This document shows positions 8,549-17,666 of a stretch of DNA of 64,000 bases, piece by piece. A program made the translations under genes and the position numbers. Every line of letters begins with the position of its first letter. Positions within the stretch are counted from its first letter, which is position 1. Source of the DNA: JABFRJ01 sp033812735 (GTDB lineage Bacteria > Pseudomonadota > Alphaproteobacteria > Rhizobiales > Hyphomicrobiaceae); assembly GCA_033812735.1 (NCBI GenBank), contig JAPXTA010000004.1, positions 5,664 to 69,663 of the forward strand. The letters run 5' to 3'. Under the pieces are notes generated by a model, which did no database searches, was not told the DNA's origin, and was given only the letters and a program-made list of their open reading frames with translations.

Positions 8549-11500
8549 ATGTCGCTGTCGCTGAATGATCTATCGGTGAACTTTTCCGGGCCCTTCATCC
8601 GCCGCCCGGTTGGAACCACCCTGCTGGCGATCGGCCTGCTGCTGGTCGGCTTCGTCGCTTATCGCTTCATGGCGGTCGCAAGCCTGCCGACCATCGAGAT
8701 CCCGACCATCCGCGTCAGTGCCGCTCGCCCCGGTGCCGACCCCGCCACCATGGCCGCGACAGTCGCAGCCCCCCTCGAACGCCGTTTGGGCGAAATTGCC
8801 GGGGTCACCGAGATCACCTCGTCGAACGGTGTCGGCTCGACCCGCATCGCCATTCAGTTCGACATGAACCGGTCGATCGACGGCGCCGCCCGTGACGTGC
8901 AAGCGGCCCTCAACGCCGCCATGGCCGACCTGCCATCCGACATGCCGACGTTGCCGTCCTTCCGTAAGGCAAACCCGAACGCCATCCCCGTCATCATCCT
9001 CGCGCTGACGTCGAAAAACCTGCCGGCGAGCGCCCTCTACGATGCCGCCGACACCGTCATCGTCCAGCGCCTCTCGCAAGTCGAAGGCGTCGCCGAAGTC
9101 AACGTCTCCGGCGCCGAACAGCCGGCCGTGCGCGTTCGTGTCAATCCGACCCAGATCGCCGCCATGGGCATCTCCATGGATCAGGTCCGCCAGGCGATCG
9201 TCGCCGCCAACGCCATCCAGCCGCTCGGCTCCATCGACGGCGGCCGCCACCTCATCGCGCTCGAAACCAACGCCCAGCTCCGCTCGGTGCAGGATTACGC
9301 CGATATTATCGTCAAGACCGCCGGCGGTACGGTCGTCCGCCTCAAGGACATCGCCTCTGTCGAGCAAGGCACGCGCAATTCCCGCTCTGCCGCCCTCTTC
9401 AATCTCCAGCCCGCCGTTCTGCTTTTCATTACCAAGCAGGGCGACGCCAATGTCATCGACACCGTCGACCGCGTGAAAGCGCTTCTGCCCGAACTACAGC
9501 GCTGGGTCCCCGCCGGCATCGACATCTCGATCCTTTCCGACCGTACCACCACCATTCGCGCATCGGTCGCCGACATGGAGCACACGCTCATGCTGGCGAT
9601 TGTGCTCGTCATGCTGGTCGTGTTCCTGTTCCTCCGCCGCTCTACGCCGACCATCGCTGCCGGCATCACCGTCCCGCTCTCCCTCGCTGGCACTGTCGCC
9701 TTGATGTGGCTCGCCGGCTTCTCGATCAACAATTTGACGCTAATGGCGCTCGCCATTTCCGTCGGCTTCGTCGTCGACGACGCGATCGTCATGATCGAGA
9801 ACATGATGCGCAATCTCGAGCAGGGCATGAAGCCGATGCAGGCCGCCATTCTCGGCGCCCGCCAGATCGGCTTCACCGTCATCTCGATCTCGATCTCGCT
9901 CGTCGCAGCCTTCATCCCGCTGTTGTTCATGGGCGGCGTTATCGGCCGCTTCCTGCGCGAATTCTCCGTCACCATGACGTTCGCCATCTTCGTCTCGACG
10001 ATCGTCTCGTTGTCGGTGACGCCGATGATCTGCGCCCACTTCGTCAAGATGCCGAAGGACGAAAAGCGCGGCCGCTTTGACCGGACGATCGAAGCCATTC
10101 TCGGCTTTTTCACCCGCGGCTACGCCAACACGCTCAAGATCGCCCTCGACCATCGCTGGCTCACCACGGTCGTCATGCTCGCCACACTGGCAGCGACCGT
10201 GAACCTCTACATCAAAATGCCGAAGGGCATGTTCCCGCAGGACGACACCGGCCTGATCTCGGCGTCCCTCCAGGCCCAGCCCGACATCGCCTTCGATCAG
10301 ATGAACGACATGCAGATGAAGGCGGTCCAAATTGTCCTCAAGGACCCCGCCGTGTCGGGCGTCGGCTCTTCCGTTGGTGCCTCGTTCTTCTCCGTGACGT
10401 CGAATACCGGCCGCATGTTCATTTCGCTGAAGCCGCTGTCGGAGCGTGGCAACATGACCTCGCAGCAGGTCATCGACCGCCTGCGCCGCCCGCTCGCGGA
10501 AATCTCCGGCCTGCGCGTCTTTATGTTCCCTGTGCAGGATTTCGGCATGGGCGCGCGCCAGACGAACTCGAAATATCAGCTGACCGTTTGGGGGCCCGAT
10601 CTCGACGAGGTCGTCGCCTGGGCGCCCAAGGTCATGGAGCGAGTGAAGACCATTCCCGGCATCGTCGACGTCTCGACCGATCGCGAAAGCGGCGGCCAAT
10701 CGCTCGACATCTCGCTCGACCGCCAGTCGATGGCGCGTCTCGGCGTTCGCGTCAGCGATGTGAACGCAGCCCTCGCCAACGCCTTTTCGCAGCGCCAAGT
10801 CTCCGTCGTCTACACGCAGCGCAACCAGTACCGGGTCATTCTCGAGGTCGACCCGAAGCTTCAGCGTGATCCCTCCGACCTCGAAAAGATCTTCGTCCCT
10901 GGCCGCGACGGCGCGCAAATCGCGCTGACATCGGTCATCAAGACCACCCGTGGCCTCGCTCCACTCGTGGTCAATCACCAGGGGCCGTTCCCCGCGATCA
11001 CCATCAGCTACAACCTATCCGCCGACATGGCCCTCGATCAGGCCCTGACCGAGATCGATAAGGCCGTCGCAGACCTCAGAATGCCCGATACGCTCCGCGC
11101 CGAAGCCGCCGGCGACGCCCGCGCCGCTCGCATGGGCGCAGGCGCGCAACCCTTGCTGATCCTTGCAGCCCTGCTCGCCGTCTACATCGTCCTCGGCGTT
11201 CTCTACGAAAGCCTCGCTCATCCGCTCACGATCATTTCGACGCTGCCCTCCGCCGGTCTCGGTGCCCTCGTCGCGCTACAACTCGCCAACCTCGAATTCT
11301 CCATGGTGGCTTTCATCGGCGTCATCATGCTGATCGGCATCGTCAAGAAGAACGGCATCATGCTCGTCGACTTTGCGCTCGACGCCGAACGCACGCGCGG
11401 CCTCTCCGCCCGCGACGCCATTTACGAAGCCTGTCTCGAACGCTTCCGCCCGATCCTGATGACGACGCTCGCAGCCCTCCTCGGTGCGGTGCCGCTGGCG

Positions 11501-11686
11501 ATTGCCACCGGGCCCGGCGCTGCCATGCGTACGCCGCTCGGCATCGCCATCATCGGCGGCCTCGTCGTCTCGCAGATCCTCACGCTCTACACCACGCCCG
11601 TGATCTACCTCGCCCTCGATCGCCTCCATCGCCGCATCTCAGGCCGCCAGGAATCCCTCTCAGGCAGCCCGCAAGCCGCCGAGTGA
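8549..11686 (+). CDS. RND-family efflux transporter permease
   Basis: A 1045-residue inner-membrane proton/drug antiporter of the hydrophobe/amphiphile efflux RND family (AcrB/MdtB/MdtC relatives). It has the typical N-terminal FSGPFIRRPVGTTLL segment before TM1, two large periplasmic loops and 12 predicted TM helices. The proton-relay aspartates lie in GFVVDDAIVMIEN in TM4, and the lysine in GIVKKNGIMLVDFA in TM10. ATG 8549 is preferred over TTG 8504 because it starts at the usual distance from TM1. No periplasmic adaptor or outer-membrane channel gene is adjacent in this window, so those partners must be encoded elsewhere. The substrates are unknown. Confidence 0.92.
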   Translation: MSLSLNDLSVNFSGPFIRRPVGTTLLAIGLLLVGFVAYRFMAVASLPTIEIPTIRVSAARPGADPATMAATVAAPLERRLGEIAGVTEITSSNGVGSTRIAIQFDMNRSIDGAARDVQAALNAAMADLPSDMPTLPSFRKANPNAIPVIILALTSKNLPASALYDAADTVIVQRLSQVEGVAEVNVSGAEQPAVRVRVNPTQIAAMGISMDQVRQAIVAANAIQPLGSIDGGRHLIALETNAQLRSVQDYADIIVKTAGGTVVRLKDIASVEQGTRNSRSAALFNLQPAVLLFITKQGDANVIDTVDRVKALLPELQRWVPAGIDISILSDRTTTIRASVADMEHTLMLAIVLVMLVVFLFLRRSTPTIAAGITVPLSLAGTVALMWLAGFSINNLTLMALAISVGFVVDDAIVMIENMMRNLEQGMKPMQAAILGARQIGFTVISISISLVAAFIPLLFMGGVIGRFLREFSVTMTFAIFVSTIVSLSVTPMICAHFVKMPKDEKRGRFDRTIEAILGFFTRGYANTLKIALDHRWLTTVVMLATLAATVNLYIKMPKGMFPQDDTGLISASLQAQPDIAFDQMNDMQMKAVQIVLKDPAVSGVGSSVGASFFSVTSNTGRMFISLKPLSERGNMTSQQVIDRLRRPLAEISGLRVFMFPVQDFGMGARQTNSKYQLTVWGPDLDEVVAWAPKVMERVKTIPGIVDVSTDRESGGQSLDISLDRQSMARLGVRVSDVNAALANAFSQRQVSVVYTQRNQYRVILEVDPKLQRDPSDLEKIFVPGRDGAQIALTSVIKTTRGLAPLVVNHQGPFPAITISYNLSADMALDQALTEIDKAVADLRMPDTLRAEAAGDARAARMGAGAQPLLILAALLAVYIVLGVLYESLAHPLTIISTLPSAGLGALVALQLANLEFSMVAFIGVIMLIGIVKKNGIMLVDFALDAERTRGLSARDAIYEACLERFRPILMTTLAALLGAVPLAIATGPGAAMRTPLGIAIIGGLVVSQILTLYTTPVIYLALDRLHRRISGRQESLSGSPQAAE

Positions 11687-11717
11687 CCACGATCCACTGG
11701 ACAGTGGGATATGACCG

Positions 11718-12134
11718 ATGACGGAGCCGAAGACGAAGCCGACGAAGAATAGCGTAAAAGCGTATCTCGACTCGATCACCGATACGTCGCGCCGAGCAGA
11801 CTGCGAAAAACTCATCGGCATCATGAGCAAGGCAACCGGCGAGACGCCCGTCATGTGGGGCACGGCAATCGTCGGCTTCGGCGCCTATGAGTATCCACTC
11901 TCGAACGGCAAGTGCGGATCGTCCTGCCGCACCGGCTTCTCGTCGCGCAAAGGCGATATCAGCATCTATCTAGTCGCAGCGGGCGCGGACCAGGAAAAGC
12001 TCCTGGCCAAGCTAGGGCGGCATAAGATGGGAAAGACCTGCTTGTATGTTCGCCGCCTTTCGGACGTCGACCTTGCCGTCATCGAGGCGCTGATCCTCGA
12101 CTCTCTCGCCGAGCTTCGGCGGCGCTATGGCTGA
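11718..12134 (+). CDS. DUF1801 (YdhG-like) domain protein
   Basis: A 138-residue protein with the DUF1801 pattern: an N-terminal helix with VKAYLDSITDTSRRADCEKLIGIM, then PVMWGTAIVGFGAYEYPLS, GDISIYLV, and the C-terminal GKTCLYVRRLSDVDLAVIEALI. The family has an iron-chaperone/frataxin-like fold, but its biochemical role is not established. It is cytoplasmic. It starts 31 bases after the RND pump gene on the same strand, and may be co-transcribed only by proximity. It is convergent with the molybdopterin oxidoreductase gene across a G-rich intergenic repeat. Confidence 0.8.
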   Translation: MTEPKTKPTKNSVKAYLDSITDTSRRADCEKLIGIMSKATGETPVMWGTAIVGFGAYEYPLSNGKCGSSCRTGFSSRKGDISIYLVAAGADQEKLLAKLGRHKMGKTCLYVRRLSDVDLAVIEALILDSLAELRRRYG

Positions 12135-12214
12135 GATTTCCTAAAGCAAGAGCAAGGGGCGCGGTCATAGCCGCGCGGGACAGCCACAGTCATCCGCCGA
12201 TCGAAGAAATCCCG

Positions 12215-12250
12215 CTCCCCTTGATGGGGAGGGGTAAGGGGTGGGGTGTA
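12215..12250. repeat. G-rich dispersed intergenic repeat
   Basis: CTCCCCTTGATGGGGAGGGG followed by TAAGGGGTGGGGTG. The first half can fold on itself (CTCCCC/GGGGAG), and the second half is a run of G-clusters. Two close relatives lie at 33859-33897 and, inverted, at 33919-33957. It sits between two convergent genes. Confidence 0.7.
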
Positions 12251-12276
12251 GTCACGAGGGGCATCAGCTGCGGCCG

Positions 12277-15171
12277 CTACGCCCGCTCTTTGTTGAACGC
12301 CCGCCCAAAGTCGAGCGCTTTGTCCGACGCCTTCGGCACAGGCGACGTCAGCGGCTCGAATTGCGGCCAGCTTTCGCCGACCTCTCCTGCCGGCGCTTTC
12401 TCGATCTTCACGCGCAGATCGTACCAAGCCGCCTGCCCCGTCACCGGGTCCGAGTTCGAGTAGCGATACCCGCCCTCGCGCGGCGGCAGCAGTTCAGCGA
12501 TGAGATGATTGAGCAGGAATCCCTGCTTGGCTTCCGGCGCGTCTTTGTCGAGCGCCCATGCGCCCTGCCGTTTGCCGATCGCGTTCCACGTCCAAACCGT
12601 ATCCGGATTGACGCCCTCGACGAGCTGCACCTGACATTTCACCCGCCCGATGTGCGACGACACATAGACCCAGTCGTCGTCGCCGATGCCAAGCTGCTTT
12701 GCCCGCTCGCGGCTGATGTAGAGGCGGTTCTGCGCCGTGATCTGCCTGAGCCACGCATTTTGCGAGCCCCATGAGTGGTACATGTGCATCGGCCGCTGTG
12801 TGATCGCATGCATCGGGAAGGCGCGCTCGTCGATCATCGTGCCTTCGAACGGCGCATACCAGAACGGGATCGGATCGAAGTACTTCTCGATGCGCGCGCG
12901 CTTTTCGTCCGGCGGCTGCACCGCGCCGTGCCCGCGTGCCGCGAGCCGGAACTTCTGCAACGTCTCGCTATACAACTGAAACACGATCGGATCTGTATTG
13001 CCGACGAACCCGACCGACTTCGCCCATTCGAGATAGCCCTTGTTCGCATGCTTGAAGTAGCGATGCGACTTGTCGAGATGGGTCATGTGGAACGACCCAT
13101 TCTCGATGTAGCGGTCGAGCTGCTTCGGGTTGACCGCGCCGACACCGAATGCCTCGCCCTCTTTCCCTCGCCATCCTGCCAGCGGCCCGACGCCCGGCGT
13201 CCGCTCGTGATTGACGATATAGTCGGGATATCCGCCCGGAAATTTCGGCGTGCCGTCCGCGTTCGTGAAGCCCGGCAGTTTCAGCCGCGCACCAAGATCG
13301 ATCAGCACGTCTTGGAACCCGCGCACGTCGCGGTCGGGCTTGACGATCGGATGACGTATCGCATCCGCCGCGCCGTCAGGCTCCGAGATCGGCCGGTCGA
13401 GCAGCGAGATGCAGTCATAGCGCTCGAGATACGTCGTATCCGGCAGGATCAAATCGGCATACGCCACCGTCTCCGACGAGTAAGCATCCGAGTAGATGAT
13501 CTTGCCGATCTTGTAAGACCCATCGTCATTCTTCGCGGTGAGATAGTCGATCGTCGCCGCGAGATTCATCGTCGAGTTCCAGGCCATGTTGGCCATGTAC
13601 ATGAACAAGACGTCGATGCCGTAAGGATCCTGCGTGCCGGCGTTGGTGATCGCCATATGCATCAGGCCATGCGCGGAAAGCGGCGCATCCCATGAATAAG
13701 CCTTGTCGATCCGCGACGGATTTCCATCCTTGTCGACAAGGAGGTCTTCCGGTCCATGCACGAAGCCGAGATGCATGCCGGGCAGCGGCGTGTTCGGTTT
13801 CACCTGCTCGGGCTTGCCCTGCGGCTTGTTGCCGGGCGGTGCAGTCTTGGGATACGGCGGCTTGTAGCGGAAGCCACCAGGCACATCGATGGTGCCGAGC
13901 AGGATCTGCAGAATGTGGATCATCCGGCAGGTATGAAAGCCGTTCGAGTGCGCCGAGATCCCGCGCATCGCATGCATCGCGACTGGCCGCCCGATCATCT
14001 CGTTGTGCTCGCGCCCAGCCCAGTCGGTCCACTTGACCGGCAGCGTCACCGTTTCCTTGAACGCGACGTGCGCCATCTCCGCCGCGATCCGCCGGATCGT
14101 CTCTGCCGGTACGCCGACCTCCGCCGCGACCGTCTCCGGCGCGTATTCGTTCGCCAGGAACCGCTCAGCCATCAATTGGAACGCCGGTACCGCTTTGCGA
14201 CCGTCCGCGAGCGTGAAAGTCCCGACCAGCGCCGGCGCGATATCCGTCCGCGACGCCACGGCAAGCGTGTTCGTCTTCTTGTCCCAGGCGAGCAGCTTGC
14301 CGTCGCCGTCGCGCGCGAGGAGCCCGTCGTCCTTCGCACCGGGATCTTGAATGACCAGGTGTGGCGCGTTCGTGTAGCGCACGAGATAGTCGAGATCGAC
14401 CTGCTCCGTCCGGAACAGCTCATGGATCAGCGCGCCGACCAGCAGTCCATCGGTACCGGGCTTTACGCCGAGCCACTCGTCCGCGATCGCGTTGTACCCC
14501 GTGCGCACTGGATTGATCGAAACCACCTTCGCGCCGCGCTTTTTGAGCTTGCCCAATCCAATTTTGATCGGGTTCGAGCCGTGGTCTTCCGCCACGCCGA
14601 ACAGCAGGAAGTATTTCGTGTGCTCCCAGTCCGGCTCGCCGAACTCCCAGAACGACCCGCCGAAGGTGTAAAGTCCGCCTGCCGCCATGTTGACCGAGCA
14701 GAAGCCGCCGTGCGCCGCGAAGTTCGGCGTACCGAACTGCATCGCCCACCAGCCCGTCAGCGATTGCGACTGATCGCGCCCCGTGAACAGCGCGAACCGC
14801 TTGGGATCGCGCGCGCGGACCTCGCCCATCCATTGCGTGGCGGTCGAGAGCGCTTCCTCCCACGAAATCTCCTTGAACTCGCCCGACCCGCGCGGCCCCA
14901 CGCGCAACAGCGGCGCTTTCAACCGGCTCGGCGCATAGTGCTGCATGATGCCGGCAGAGCCTTTGCCGCAGATCACGCCGCGGTTCACAGGGTGGTCACG
15001 GTTACCGTCGATGTAGCGAACCTTGCCGTCCTTCAGGTGGACCTGGATGCCGCAACGGCAGGCGCACATGTAGCAGGTCGTCGTCTTGATCTCGTCGGCG
15101 GGCTTCACCGACGTCGCCACGCGCGGTTCGTTGGCGGTGGCGGTAGCGGAATGCTTGACGGTCTTTTGCAT
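12277..15171 (-). CDS. molybdopterin oxidoreductase, SoeA-like
   Basis: A 964-residue catalytic subunit of the DMSO-reductase family, carrying Mo-bis-MGD and one [4Fe-4S] cluster. Cluster cysteines are Cys33, Cys36, Cys40 and Cys68. Cys158 in GGFCSVNM is the probable Mo ligand. Further features are the SRLKAPLLRVG and ISWEEAL segments and a C-terminal MGD-binding domain (RLYISRERAKQLGIGDDDWV). There is no twin-arginine signal, so a cytoplasmic location is likely. The overall pattern resembles the sulfite dehydrogenase subunit SoeA, but no SoeB (iron-sulfur) or SoeC (membrane anchor) gene is adjacent, so the substrate is uncertain; a formate- or thiosulfate-type enzyme cannot be excluded. Upstream on the same strand is a diheme cytochrome gene (144 bp apart). 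Confidence 0.82.
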   Translation of the reverse strand: MQKTVKHSATATANEPRVATSVKPADEIKTTTCYMCACRCGIQVHLKDGKVRYIDGNRDHPVNRGVICGKGSAGIMQHYAPSRLKAPLLRVGPRGSGEFKEISWEEALSTATQWMGEVRARDPKRFALFTGRDQSQSLTGWWAMQFGTPNFAAHGGFCSVNMAAGGLYTFGGSFWEFGEPDWEHTKYFLLFGVAEDHGSNPIKIGLGKLKKRGAKVVSINPVRTGYNAIADEWLGVKPGTDGLLVGALIHELFRTEQVDLDYLVRYTNAPHLVIQDPGAKDDGLLARDGDGKLLAWDKKTNTLAVASRTDIAPALVGTFTLADGRKAVPAFQLMAERFLANEYAPETVAAEVGVPAETIRRIAAEMAHVAFKETVTLPVKWTDWAGREHNEMIGRPVAMHAMRGISAHSNGFHTCRMIHILQILLGTIDVPGGFRYKPPYPKTAPPGNKPQGKPEQVKPNTPLPGMHLGFVHGPEDLLVDKDGNPSRIDKAYSWDAPLSAHGLMHMAITNAGTQDPYGIDVLFMYMANMAWNSTMNLAATIDYLTAKNDDGSYKIGKIIYSDAYSSETVAYADLILPDTTYLERYDCISLLDRPISEPDGAADAIRHPIVKPDRDVRGFQDVLIDLGARLKLPGFTNADGTPKFPGGYPDYIVNHERTPGVGPLAGWRGKEGEAFGVGAVNPKQLDRYIENGSFHMTHLDKSHRYFKHANKGYLEWAKSVGFVGNTDPIVFQLYSETLQKFRLAARGHGAVQPPDEKRARIEKYFDPIPFWYAPFEGTMIDERAFPMHAITQRPMHMYHSWGSQNAWLRQITAQNRLYISRERAKQLGIGDDDWVYVSSHIGRVKCQVQLVEGVNPDTVWTWNAIGKRQGAWALDKDAPEAKQGFLLNHLIAELLPPREGGYRYSNSDPVTGQAAWYDLRVKIEKAPAGEVGESWPQFEPLTSPVPKASDKALDFGRAFNKERA

Positions 15172-15315
15172 GTAGTCGCGAGCCCAGAACAGGGATGGGA
15201 AGTCGGCCTCAGACTACAGCCCCGGAAACATCAGGCAATACGAATATCGCGCAAGAGGAATATAAGAGTGGACCGCTCGGCGATGGCTAGGATGCTTCGC
15301 CGCCGGCCGCTGGCC

Positions 15316-16593
15316 TCAACGGACCGGGGCGACCGGCCGTTGCGGGCTCGACAGGCTCTTCAGGAACAGGATCAGCGCACCCCGCTCCGTGGGCGCAAGC
15401 CGCTGTCCCTTTGGCAGCATGTGAACGGCCGCCGCCTCGAGGGTCTTGATGCGCCCGTCGCTCATATACGGCCCGCTCCAAACCGCTTCGCGCAGCCCCG
15501 GTGTCCTCACCGCCCGCCCCGCGCTCGACCGCGCGGTCTCGTCCGTGAACCGCCAGCCGTTGTGGCACGCAGCGCACCCCGCTTTGCCTGCAAATAGCCG
15601 GAACCCCTCGATCTCCTCGTTCGATAGCGCGCTAGCCTCGCCCTCGGTCCACCGATCGAACCGGGTCGGTGGCGACACCAGCGTCTTCACATAAGCTGCG
15701 AGTGCGATGGCAATCGACTCGGGCGTCAGCGCATCGGGACGTCCGAATGCCGTCCTGAACGCCGTCGCATAGCTCTCGTCCCGTGACAGCCACACGGCCC
15801 CCGCTTCGAGCGTTGCGTCCATCCCGCCTTCACGTTCGATTTCGGCCTTGACCTGTGCTTCAAGGCTCGTCGCTCCGGCATTCCATCCGAAAACTTTTGC
15901 GAAGCCAGCGTTCCAAAGTGATGGCGTATTCCGCCGCATGGCCTCGGGCCGTCCCGCCGATTTTATCCGTCCGTCGCCAAAACTATTCGCCGGATCATGG
16001 CAGGTCGCGCATGATGACTTATGGTCGGCCGAGAGCTTTCTCTCCTGGAACAGCCGGGCGCCAAGCATGGCGACCGCGTCGGCCGGCGGCAACTGTTTGG
16101 CGGCATCCGGCCGCTTGAATGTTGCCCGCAATTCGTCGAGGTCGGTCGCCGCCGCGCGCGCTTCCACGCCCCGCGGCTCTACGCTGCGCGTGTTGCCCGA
16201 TGCGCTCGTCTCGCCCGCCTTCTGGCCGATGCTCTCCCACGCCTTGCGCGCGCCTTCCATCAGCTTGTCGATGCGCGGATCGGTGACCAGCGGTCGTTCC
16301 GCCATCCCGCTTGGTGCCGGCGCACCATCGGCCGGGCCAGCCGCGGCTGGCGGCGAAGCGCCATCAACGCCGGATGAGCGGGGCGACCGGATGTCGCCAG
16401 CCGCACTGCCAGGCGTCGAAGCAGGTTTGCGCGCGGGTGTCGCGCCCTTGATCGACTTGCCGGCCTTGACCGGCGGATCGATCATTTCGTCGGCCTTCGG
16501 CCCGCTGACCCACGCGACACCGACCGTCGAAGCCAAACCAATGAAGGTGGCGGCACCGGCAACGCGCGCGTTACGGAAGACGAGGGGGGCCAT
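15316..16593 (-). CDS. diheme cytochrome c peroxidase/MauG-family protein
   Basis: About 425 residues, starting at ATG 16593 (a longer frame opens at 16668 but delays the signal anchor). An N-terminal hydrophobic signal or anchor (about residues 8-30) is followed by a Pro/Ala/Gly-rich linker of about 70 residues and then a diheme domain. Two heme-attachment motifs are present: CATCH (about residue 195) and CAACH (about 340). Family landmarks are MRRNTPSLWN after heme 1 and the terminal ALILFLKSLSSP. It is predicted to be periplasmic. Relatives reduce hydrogen peroxide or act as electron-transfer or maturation proteins (MauG type). It lies upstream of the SoeA-like gene on the same strand; a shared pathway is possible but the two proteins appear to be on opposite sides of the membrane. 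Confidence 0.85.
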   Translation of the reverse strand: MAPLVFRNARVAGAATFIGLASTVGVAWVSGPKADEMIDPPVKAGKSIKGATPARKPASTPGSAAGDIRSPRSSGVDGASPPAAAGPADGAPAPSGMAERPLVTDPRIDKLMEGARKAWESIGQKAGETSASGNTRSVEPRGVEARAAATDLDELRATFKRPDAAKQLPPADAVAMLGARLFQERKLSADHKSSCATCHDPANSFGDGRIKSAGRPEAMRRNTPSLWNAGFAKVFGWNAGATSLEAQVKAEIEREGGMDATLEAGAVWLSRDESYATAFRTAFGRPDALTPESIAIALAAYVKTLVSPPTRFDRWTEGEASALSNEEIEGFRLFAGKAGCAACHNGWRFTDETARSSAGRAVRTPGLREAVWSGPYMSDGRIKTLEAAAVHMLPKGQRLAPTERGALILFLKSLSSPQRPVAPVR

Positions 16594-16693
16594 GCTACTC
16601 ACTGAAACCGATTGCTCGGCTATACACGCGCGCTGTCTGGTCCGGAATGTGGGTGCCGGTTTGACCACCCGACATCGTTAACACGACACGCAT

Positions 16694-17575
16694 CTACCGC
16701 TCTTTCGGATCGAGCGCGTCTCTAAGCCCGTCACCGAGCAGATTGAAGCTCAAAACGGTCAGGAAGATCGCCAGCCCCGGGTAGATCGCCATCCAGGGCG
16801 CCTGCGTCAGGAACCGTTGCGCCGTATTCAGCATCGACCCCCATGACGGCGCCGGCGGCTGCTGGCCAAGCCCCAGGAACGAGAGCGACGCTTCGGCGAT
16901 GATCGCCGCCGCGATCGACAGCGACGCCTGCACCAACAAGGCGGGCATGATGTTCGGCAGGATGTGCCGGAACGCGATCCTGTGCGCCGGATTACCGACC
17001 GACCGTGCGGCCTCCACGTAGTCCTCGACCTTCACACCCATCACCTGCCCGCGCGTCAGCCGCACGAAGATCGGCGTCGCCGTAATGCCGATCGCGATCA
17101 TCGCATTCGTCAGCGACGGCCCGAGGAACGCGGCGAGCGCAATCGCCAGGATCAAAAAGGGGATCGCCAGCATCGCGTCCGTGATCCGCGACACGATGAT
17201 ATCGGTCCACCCGCCGCGATACGCCGCGATCAGTCCGATCGGCACACCGAGCCCGAGCGCGATCGTGATCGACACGACACCCGCCATCAGCGACGCGCGT
17301 GCGCCGTAGACGACGCGCGAGAACATGTCGCGGCCGCTTTCATCCGTCCCAAACCAGTTCATCGCCGACGGCGCCTTGCGGATGGCCGTCCAGCTCTGCT
17401 TCGCCGGATCGTAAGGCGCGATCCAGGGCGCAAGGAGGGCCATCAGGATCAACAGGACGATCACGGCAAGGCCGAACATCGCGCTCTTGCGCGCCTTGAG
17501 CTTTCGCCACGCGCGCCCCGCGGGCGTATCCGCGCGGTCGTCGACGACCTCGATCCTTGTTGCCGCATCCGCCAT
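16694..17575 (-). CDS. ABC transporter permease, DppC/OppC type
   Basis: A 293-residue inner-membrane permease of the peptide/nickel (DppC) type. After a short cytoplasmic N-terminus come a TM segment (MFGLAVIVLLILMALLAP), the FGTDESGRDMFSRVVYGARAS motif typical of DppC, and the BPD transport domain. The EAA loop (EAARSVGNPAHRIAFRHILPN) contacts the ATPase. The C-terminal FNLLGDGLRDALDPKER is also diagnostic. It is paired with the DppB-type permease upstream on the same strand; the 91-bp gap contains a heptamer tandem repeat. No substrate-binding protein or ATPase gene is present in the window, so the transported peptide or other solute cannot be assigned. Confidence 0.9.
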   Translation of the reverse strand: MADAATRIEVVDDRADTPAGRAWRKLKARKSAMFGLAVIVLLILMALLAPWIAPYDPAKQSWTAIRKAPSAMNWFGTDESGRDMFSRVVYGARASLMAGVVSITIALGLGVPIGLIAAYRGGWTDIIVSRITDAMLAIPFLILAIALAAFLGPSLTNAMIAIGITATPIFVRLTRGQVMGVKVEDYVEAARSVGNPAHRIAFRHILPNIMPALLVQASLSIAAAIIAEASLSFLGLGQQPPAPSWGSMLNTAQRFLTQAPWMAIYPGLAIFLTVLSFNLLGDGLRDALDPKER

Positions 17576-17593
17576 TGCCAGCCTATTCCGTCC

Positions 17594-17638
<45 letters not shown>

Positions 17639-17666
17639 TGATGTCCAAAGTCTATCGACTTCCTCT

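Noticed and set aside
13756..15597. Long plus-strand frame (613 codons) opposite the molybdopterin oxidoreductase
   Set aside because: It lies antisense to a gene with clear cofactor motifs; its translation is Arg/Ala/His-rich without known domains, as expected for a shadow in GC-rich DNA.
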